A DNA stretch of 8,029 bases from Elusimicrobiota bacterium (GTDB lineage: Bacteria > Elusimicrobiota > Elusimicrobia > 2-02-FULL-39-32): the NCBI GenBank assembly GCA_023249835.1, contig JAHFBY010000061.1, forward strand, positions 1 through 8,029. Reading direction: 5' to 3'. The translations under genes and the position numbers were made by a program. Below, piece by piece: positions 5,683 to 8,029 of this stretch. Numbering within the stretch: the stretch's first letter is position 1; each line of letters begins with the position of its first letter. The notes below the pieces were generated by a model that was not told the DNA's origin, searched no databases, and saw nothing but the letters and a program-made list of their open reading frames with translations.

Positions 5683-8029
5683 ATGGAGACTAAACAGTTA
5701 TGGAAGAAGTCCATAGCGGTTTTCTCCATGAGTTGTTTTTTATTTTCTACTTTTGCGCCCCGGTTCGCGCATGGTTCTTGGGCAAACTCTAAGGTTGACA
5801 AACCCCATCCATCCAACCTAAAAACCTACGCGCAAACTTTAAAGTCCTTGCCGGTAAGCGGCCAGGAAGATTCCCTGCCCTATATCCGCCCGCTCTTAGA
5901 CGCCATAGAAAACAGGCTTAAATTTTTCGGCCCCTATAAAAGTAATGACTGCTACGCGGTATTTGCGGCATATCAAGGTAAATGTTCCCGGGTAGTTCTT
6001 GAATTTGAGTATGGGTTGCCAAGGAAAACGCGAAGCGTTAAAAAAGAGGACATCCTAAACCTCGAAAAGTCGCTTGGCGCAGCTCTGGGAACTTTAAGGC
6101 TCCAACCGGGAACTTTTGTTCCTCCAGGAAAGGAACTCGCCCCTAAACCGCTATTGGTTCTTTCCGAACTCTTAGCCGCAAGGCTCATGCAAAAGCTAAA
6201 CGTCTCAGTAAACTTACGGCAAATCCGCATATGCGGGGAACATTTGTCTGGAGAATTTATAGAGATCCCCGGAGTGAGCGAAGGATCTATCAAGGACATT
6301 TTTACCCAATTCGCAGACCACAAAGATGGAAGAGAGGCGCAAATAGGCGTAGGCGGCCTCATGAGTTTTTGGGAGCCAATTTTAGGAACGGACGTCTTTA
6401 ACCTGGAAATGCGGCAAGCCATGGAACGCGCTGAGACTTTAGGGTTATGCGCGCTGTTGGTCTGTTTATTAGCGTTGCGGATAGGAGCGGTGGCGCGCAA
6501 TGCAGATCAAATAGATGAGTTGACGGCAAAGGCGCAATCATTAATTAAACATATTCATCACTGTTTCTTTAATGGAACTTTTCTGTTTTTGTTCTCAACT
6601 CTTGTGCATGATTTATATACTAAATTTAGTAATTGCTCTGCGTTTACCTTTCCACAATTGGAGTCGGTTGTAACACCCATTATACTTGGAGAATATAACA
6701 GCTCTATCTATACCGACATGGCTCATTTGGCAGGTGAAGAATGGCAGGAAAATTTCGATAACGTTATTGAAATCATACAAACTATAGCGGAAAAACTTCA
6801 TTTGAGAGTTTTAGATCCAGTATTAGAAGGTTGGAGAGACGCGACTATTACTGACCAGGTTCAAATTAAAGATCTAGTGCGTATGTTAATGCTTGGCTTT
6901 TCCGGGTTGGGTACGTGTTTTGCAATGAATCTGCATTATGGGTGGAACAGGCATATTTATTTAGAACATCCGTTATCTCATGGAGATGTGTCTTTTATAA
7001 ATGAAGAAAGGATGTTCCCCCCTCTTTACGCTGCGGCAGCGACCGGCAACCTTGCGCGGGTGCACGAATTAAATTTTACAAGTATTGAAATTAATCGACA
7101 CCAGGATTTCTTTCATAACAAACCGCTGCATGCCGCGACGCGCAGCGGAAACATCGGTATGCTGCTCTATTTATTAAGCAAAGGAGCCAATCCCAACGTA
7201 GTTAATTCTTGGGGGTCTTCTCCTTTGCATGTCGCTGTTATAGCGGGACAGTTGGAGGCGGCAAAAATACTTATTAGTGCCGGCGCAAATATTAACGAAA
7301 ATAATTTTTTTGTACAGACCCCTTTAACCCTAGCGGGGAGGAGAGGAACGCAGACTGGGGATTGGAGGTTGTTTGATTTATTAAATAGTTTTCATACTTT
7401 AACAGATCCGCCTCAAAATTCGGATGGAGCAGGGCTCATGGATCATTGGCAGAGTGACTTAATGTTAAATCCTCGACGTGAACCGGCAAGATCTAAAGTT
7501 GAGCGCATTGAAAATAAGGGCGCTTTAACGCTCTTTTTTCTTGCCGCAGCCAAAATTAGAAACGATGGAATAGTAGATCATAAAGAATGGGGTGAGCCGT
7601 CATGTGCTGCGGTAAAGAAACTCATGGTTGGTTTGTACCGGGGCTCTTTTGTATTTACAGAATGGTTTTCAGCTTTAGGGGAACTTTTGCCAAAATCAGA
7701 GGGCGACCAATCTGTTTTAAAAAGCGAACTCAAGTCCATTATTGAGGACCAGGGGCGGATGTATTTTCTAAAATATCTATTTTGTAAAGAAGGAAAATTA
7801 ATCGATGCGTCCATGTCCTTTTTTTTTCGTGCGCTTGATCGTTTGCACGGCGACCAACAAAATCCTAACCGCAAGAATTTATTTAAAATGATTGTTCGAA
7901 CCTATATTTTTCTGGGACCGGATTTGGCTTGGCAAACCCATCATGCGTGGAACAAAATAGAATTGCGGGAAAACGCACAAGACGTTTCGGAAAACAAGTT
8001 AATTAGAGTGGTTAAATCATTAGTGATGA
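5683..8029 (+). CDS. Large exported or membrane ankyrin-repeat protein (3' end outside window)
   Basis: The frame is open from 5683 to the window end, at least 782 residues. Residues 1-34 form a signal peptide: METKQLWKKS, hydrophobic IAVFSMSCFLFSTFA, then a likely cleavage near HGSWA. Residues 85-250 are an unrecognised domain with Cys90, Cys101 and Cys184. A strong hydrophobic segment lies at 253-270 (LGLCALLVCLLALRIGAV), with weaker ones at 294-309 and 401-416. Ankyrin repeats occupy about 446-575. The rest (580-782) is mainly helical by appearance and unrecognised. In-frame ATGs at 5638 and 5641 would add 14-15 residues (MMTLIKLPPF...); 5683 was chosen because it gives a compact signal peptide. 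No start has a clear Shine-Dalgarno sequence. The ankyrin part implies protein-protein binding; the partner is unknown. Confidence 0.9.
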   Translation, partial: METKQLWKKSIAVFSMSCFLFSTFAPRFAHGSWANSKVDKPHPSNLKTYAQTLKSLPVSGQEDSLPYIRPLLDAIENRLKFFGPYKSNDCYAVFAAYQGKCSRVVLEFEYGLPRKTRSVKKEDILNLEKSLGAALGTLRLQPGTFVPPGKELAPKPLLVLSELLAARLMQKLNVSVNLRQIRICGEHLSGEFIEIPGVSEGSIKDIFTQFADHKDGREAQIGVGGLMSFWEPILGTDVFNLEMRQAMERAETLGLCALLVCLLALRIGAVARNADQIDELTAKAQSLIKHIHHCFFNGTFLFLFSTLVHDLYTKFSNCSAFTFPQLESVVTPIILGEYNSSIYTDMAHLAGEEWQENFDNVIEIIQTIAEKLHLRVLDPVLEGWRDATITDQVQIKDLVRMLMLGFSGLGTCFAMNLHYGWNRHIYLEHPLSHGDVSFINEERMFPPLYAAAATGNLARVHELNFTSIEINRHQDFFHNKPLHAATRSGNIGMLLYLLSKGANPNVVNSWGSSPLHVAVIAGQLEAAKILISAGANINENNFFVQTPLTLAGRRGTQTGDWRLFDLLNSFHTLTDPPQNSDGAGLMDHWQSDLMLNPRREPARSKVERIENKGALTLFFLAAAKIRNDGIVDHKEWGEPSCAAVKKLMVGLYRGSFVFTEWFSALGELLPKSEGDQSVLKSELKSIIEDQGRMYFLKYLFCKEGKLIDASMSFFFRALDRLHGDQQNPNRKNLFKMIVRTYIFLGPDLAWQTHHAWNKIELRENAQDVSENKLIRVVKSLVM
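7018..7407 (+). other. Ankyrin repeats (three good, one degenerate)
   Basis: This covers residues about 446-575 of the plus-strand protein. Repeat 1 begins PPLYAAAATGNLARVHEL. Repeat 2 is KPLHAATRSGNIGMLLYLL then SKGANPNVVNSWG. Repeat 3 is SPLHVAVIAGQLEAAKILI then SAGANINENN. A fourth, TPLTLAGRRG...RLFDLLNSF, lacks the GAN/D turn. The second and third carry the hallmark TPLHxAxxxGxxxxxxxLLxxGAxxN pattern. The stack is short and ends in the middle of the protein. Confidence 0.88.

Noticed and set aside
5613..5816. Minus-strand open frame of 67 codons with a hydrophobic end
   Set aside because: It overlaps the signal-peptide coding region of the plus-strand gene; the hydrophobic end falls in the AT-rich leader and nothing supports translation.
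5973..6500. Minus-strand open frame of 175 codons
   Set aside because: It is antisense to the ankyrin-protein gene, with Ser/Arg/Pro-rich composition typical of a shadow frame.
6613..7874. Minus-strand open frames at 6613-6801 and 7578-7874
   Set aside because: Both are antisense to the continuous plus-strand frame and lack recognisable features.

Overview
The window looks like a piece of a bacterial chromosome with a Gram-negative-type envelope. Two very large genes are transcribed away from each other, and a compact type II toxin-antitoxin operon sits between their starts. There are no rRNA, tRNA, CRISPR or transposase signals. The taxon cannot be fixed from the sequence. Large multidomain proteins with signal peptides, weak or absent Shine-Dalgarno sequences, and ankyrin and RAP-type domains would fit an environmental or host-associated lineage. 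My tentative guess is a PVC or Omnitrophota-type bacterium, from memory of similar N-terminal sequences and not verified.

Layout. (1) Positions 4743 down to 1, minus strand: one uninterrupted reading frame of at least 1581 codons that runs off the left edge. In order it encodes a signal peptide, an N-terminal domain resembling the TIKI/TraB/ChaN/EreA superfamily, a cluster of three or four hydrophobic membrane segments, about nine degenerate 39-52-residue helical repeats of OPR/FASTK type, a RAP domain, and a further tail. (2) Positions 4765-4921: a short AT-rich leader with a tandem 9-bp repeat and a copy of an 11-bp-period direct-repeat element. (3) Positions 4922-5445, minus strand: a Phd/YefM-type antitoxin followed by a RelE-type toxin. 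They have a near-consensus sigma70 promoter and two TGTACA-core palindromes typical of YefM operators. (4) Positions 5446-5637: the TA promoter and operator, then a large imperfect inverted repeat whose right arm is the second good copy of the direct-repeat element. (5) Positions 5683 (or 5638) to 8029, plus strand: a frame of at least 782 codons running off the right edge. It encodes a signal peptide, an unrecognised N-terminal region, hydrophobic segments, three to four ankyrin repeats and a further helical region.

How the parts relate. Both large genes carry the same element (GTTAC-N6-GTTAC and then TTTAAG) upstream of the start and in the same orientation relative to the gene, so they may be co-regulated. 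They also share a layout: export signal, extracytoplasmic-looking domain, hydrophobic stretch, helical-repeat interaction module. In both genes the second part is more AT-rich than the first. The TA operon has its own promoter and operator and appears to be an independent autoregulated cassette lodged between them. The most unusual item is the RAP plus OPR/FASTK-like RNA-binding architecture attached to an exported, membrane-anchored enzyme-like domain in a bacterium.
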